From positions 1-8,105 of the forward strand of contig JAFARH010000204.1 in assembly GCA_019245555.1 (NCBI GenBank): DNA of 8,105 nucleotides. The letters are read 5' to 3'. Under the pieces are notes generated by a model. It was not told the DNA's origin and made no database searches. It worked only from the letters and a program-made list of their open reading frames with translations. Below, piece after piece: positions 6,210-8,105 of this stretch; the stretch's first letter is position 1, and the number at the start of each line of letters is the position of its first letter. The position numbers and the translations under genes are program-made. Origin of the DNA: Betaproteobacteria bacterium (GTDB lineage Bacteria; Pseudomonadota; Gammaproteobacteria; Burkholderiales; SG8-39).

Positions 6210-8105
6210 ATGAAGTTTCATAAGACTCCTATTGCACTCGCCGTTCTTGCGGCCTGCGGCGCGCTGCCTATTGCAGCGCAAGCTGCGCCCACCGTGTCCT
6301 GGAATGCACCGGCGAATAACGCCGTGCTCTCCGGCAACGTCAGCGGCAATGCCTGCGCCGTCACCACGAGTGGCGCGACGCGCGTCACGTTCTGGGCGGA
6401 CAACTGGCAGATCAATAACGCGTACAGCGCGCCTTTCACGTGCAACTTCCCGACGACCCAGCTGAAGGACGGCCCGTACACGTTGCGCGCGGTGGCCTAT
6501 GACGCCTCGGGTAACTCGACCGAAGCGGACCTCGCCATCACCATCAGCAACAGCGGCGGCACCGTCTCACCGACGCCGACGGTGACCCCGACGCCAACCT
6601 TAACGCCAACGCCGACACCGACGACGAGCAGCGGCTCGACGCCTGCACCGCTTTCCGGTGCGCTCGACGTGTGGTTCAAGGCTCCCAGTGCGGGCGCAAC
6701 CGTGTCCGGCATGCTGAACGGCGGCTCGAATTGCTACGTGAACGCATCGGGCTCGATCTCGAGCGTCCGCTTCTCCGTGGATAACACCGCCGTCGGCACC
6801 GACACTACGCCGTCGGACGGAATGCAATGCGTGATCGATACAACGAAGTTTGCGAACGGCAGCCACCAGCTCACCGCCACCGCAGTCGCTTCCGACGGCT
6901 CGACCCGCAGCGACGTCATCGCGATCAACGTGCAGAACGCCTCGGCCACGCCGACTCCGACCGTGACGCCCACGCCGACCGTAACTCCGACACCAACAGT
7001 CACGCCGACTCCCACTGTGACACCGACTCCGACCGTGACGCCTACAGCGACGTCGACGGCGGCAGCCGCCATCTCCGCTGCCGACATCCTCGGCAAGGCG
7101 AGCGGCAACGTGCCGTTCTCGCAGCAGTCGGGCTGGGGCGCGCAGGTGCTCGGCCAGTACCCGAGCGCGAACCAGATTCCCGAGACTGGCATCAATGGTA
7201 CGACGCTGCCGAATGGCGAGACGGTGCGGTTCGGCAAGAGCGCCGACCCGGCAGATTCGACTAAGCAGGCGATCGAGGTCCAGCTCGCGCCAAGCGACCC
7301 GACCACGTCAGGCTCTAAGCGATCCGAGATCGAGATGCCGCCGTCGGTGGACAACGGCAAGACCTACTGGATGGCCGTGCGCGTGCTCATCCCCGATTGG
7401 GGCACCCTGCCGGCTGGCGATGCCGCGCTCTTCGGCGCACAGCTCCACGCCGGCAACAGCAACCTCGGCTACAGCCCGTCGTTCACGCTCGCCACTTACG
7501 GCGGACCATCCGGCGGTCGCACCTTCCAGGTATTCCGCACCTGGACGGACTCGAGCGGCAGCCAGAACAGCTACAAGTATCCCGAGATTCCGATCAAGTT
7601 CGGGCAGTGGACGACGTTCGTCTTCAAGTTCCGCCACGCGCTCGACTCGACGGGCCTCTTGCAGGTCTGGATGGATGGCAACCAGATCGTCGACTACTCG
7701 GGCCCCATCGGCTGGAACACCCCGGGCTACCAGGATTACGCGAAGTTCGGGTATTACAACTGGAGCAACTTCAGCACTAGCCGCAAAGTGCTGCTCGGCT
7801 CGCCGGTGCTTGTCAACGACCCGAGCGGCAGCAAGTACACCGAGACGAACCTGCGCTCGTTCGTGCTGGCTGATGCCGGCGCGACCGACACGACTACGGT
7901 GACGCCGACGCCCACCGTGACGCCCACACCCACTCCGGTGGTCACGGTGACGCCAACTCCGACGGTCACGCCGACACCGACGCCAACGACGGGCATCATC
8001 GCCACGCCAGCGCCGCTTTCGGGCTCGCTCGACGTATGGTTCAAGGCCCCGGTGGCCGGCTCGACTGTGTCGGGCCTTCTCAACGCCGGCACGAGCTGCT
8101 ACGCC
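6210..8105 (+). CDS. Secreted modular polysaccharide lyase (heparin lyase I-type) with Ig-like domains and Thr-Pro linkers (3' end outside window)
   Basis: 632 codons open to the right edge. The signal peptide is MKFHKTPIALAVLAACGALP to IAAQA, with AQA|A cleavage after residue 25. A perfect lipobox, LAAC (13-16), makes a lipoprotein possible. Ig-like domain 1 spans about 26-112 (C49, C78). Thr-Pro linker 1 is at 118-144, Ig-like domain 2 at 145-243 (C175, C207), and linker 2 at 246-283. Residues about 290-552 resemble the heparin lyase I / PL13-PL20-like jelly-roll family: KRSEIEMP (370-377), YWMAVRVLIPDW, FGAQLHAG (408-415), GQWTTFVFKF, TGLLQVWMDG, AKFGYYNW. Charged or polar candidates for catalysis are R371, E373, Q411 and H413. 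Linker 3 is at 561-594, and a second copy of Ig domain 2 begins at 599. The protein likely binds and cleaves an acidic polysaccharide outside the cytoplasm. Substrate and anchoring (PEP-CTERM or other) cannot be judged without the C-terminus. Confidence 0.82.
   Translation, partial: MKFHKTPIALAVLAACGALPIAAQAAPTVSWNAPANNAVLSGNVSGNACAVTTSGATRVTFWADNWQINNAYSAPFTCNFPTTQLKDGPYTLRAVAYDASGNSTEADLAITISNSGGTVSPTPTVTPTPTLTPTPTPTTSSGSTPAPLSGALDVWFKAPSAGATVSGMLNGGSNCYVNASGSISSVRFSVDNTAVGTDTTPSDGMQCVIDTTKFANGSHQLTATAVASDGSTRSDVIAINVQNASATPTPTVTPTPTVTPTPTVTPTPTVTPTPTVTPTATSTAAAAISAADILGKASGNVPFSQQSGWGAQVLGQYPSANQIPETGINGTTLPNGETVRFGKSADPADSTKQAIEVQLAPSDPTTSGSKRSEIEMPPSVDNGKTYWMAVRVLIPDWGTLPAGDAALFGAQLHAGNSNLGYSPSFTLATYGGPSGGRTFQVFRTWTDSSGSQNSYKYPEIPIKFGQWTTFVFKFRHALDSTGLLQVWMDGNQIVDYSGPIGWNTPGYQDYAKFGYYNWSNFSTSRKVLLGSPVLVNDPSGSKYTETNLRSFVLADAGATDTTTVTPTPTVTPTPTPVVTVTPTPTVTPTPTPTTGIIATPAPLSGSLDVWFKAPVAGSTVSGLLNAGTSCYA
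6561..6641 (+). repeat. Thr-Pro linker 1 (low complexity)
   Basis: Encodes residues 118-144, TVSPTPTVTPTPTLTP and onward, then Thr/Ser/Gly. It separates Ig-like domains 1 and 2 and is probably an extended flexible spacer. Confidence 0.85.
6639..6740 (+). repeat. Ig-like domain start, copy 1 of a 34-residue direct repeat
   Basis: Residues 144-177 (TPAPLSGALDVWFKAP, then GATVSG and NCY) match residues 599-632 (8004-8105) at 26 of 34 positions by hand count. The copies are 1365 bp apart and flank the lyase domain, so a domain has been duplicated within the gene. Confidence 0.85.
6945..7058 (+). repeat. Thr-Pro linker 2 with 18-bp period
   Basis: Five successive 18-bp units (6948-7037) encode the hexapeptide TPTPTV, then TPTATSTAA. 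The units differ by synonymous changes in Pro, Thr and Val codons, so they are not a fresh slippage product. The linker joins Ig-like domain 2 to the lyase domain. Confidence 0.9.
7890..7991 (+). repeat. Thr-Pro linker 3
   Basis: Encodes residues 561-594 (TTTVTPTPTV, TPTPTPVVTV, TPTPTVTPTP), joining the lyase domain to the next Ig-like domain. It is the same type of linker as the other two but is interrupted by PVVTV. Confidence 0.85.
8004..8105 (+). repeat. Ig-like domain start, copy 2 of the direct repeat (cut by window edge)
   Basis: Residues 599-632, TPAPLSGSLDVWFKAP then GSTVSG and SCYA, repeat residues 144-177. The domain continues beyond the window, and the conserved Cys (C630) matches C175 of the earlier copy. 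Confidence 0.85.

Noticed and set aside
6948..7049. 18-bp tandem repeats as a recent slippage or phase-variation tract
   Set aside because: Units differ by many synonymous changes and the period is a multiple of three, so length change would not shift the frame.
6734..7360. Minus-strand frames rich in GVGVTV repeats (also at 6497-6712 and 7754-8092)
   Set aside because: These are the reverse complement of the Thr-Pro linkers. The plus-strand frame has a signal peptide, domains and a ribosome binding site.

Overview
The window looks like chromosomal DNA from a GC-rich Gram-negative bacterium, most likely a proteobacterium. This rests on two Sec-type signal peptides, FixJ/NarL-type response regulators, a HisKA_3 kinase, a probable sigma-54 promoter and the GC-rich codon use. 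I cannot assign a genus. There are six protein genes, two of them cut by the window edges. No tRNA, rRNA, CRISPR array, insertion sequence or transposase is visible.

Left part (1-4283, all on the minus strand) is a signalling block. In transcription order it holds a FixJ/NarL-type response regulator (4283-3654), a soluble REC-HisKA_3-HATPase hybrid kinase (3651-2512) and a second, paralogous response regulator (2506 or 2515 to 1877). These three are separated by a few bases or overlap, so they form one operon. A probable intrinsic terminator or attenuator lies 22 nt past the last stop. Beyond it, on the same strand, starts a large protein (1759 to beyond the left edge) built of 92-residue HAMP repeats encoded by exact 276-bp DNA repeats. 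It resembles the N-terminal part of group III (Nik1/Os-1-like) hybrid histidine kinases.

Middle (4284-4480) is a divergent intergenic region. It has a plausible sigma-70 promoter for the signalling operon, an inverted repeat around that promoter, and a perfect 14-bp palindrome nested in a wider inverted repeat.

Right part (4481-8105, plus strand) encodes two exported, carbohydrate-related proteins. The first is a right-handed beta-helix protein with an Fn3-like N-terminal domain (4481-6022). The second, running off the right edge, is a modular protein (6210 onward): signal peptide, Ig-like domain, Thr-Pro linker, Ig-like domain, Thr-Pro linker, heparin-lyase-I-type polysaccharide lyase domain, Thr-Pro linker and another Ig-like domain. 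Its upstream region carries a good -24/-12 (sigma-54) promoter match and a strong ribosome binding site.

Working picture (inference): a cytoplasmic phosphorelay sits back to back with secreted polysaccharide-binding or polysaccharide-cleaving proteins, which would fit control of extracellular matrix or polysaccharide use. Neither response regulator here has a sigma-54-activating AAA+ domain, so the activator of the lyase promoter must be encoded elsewhere.
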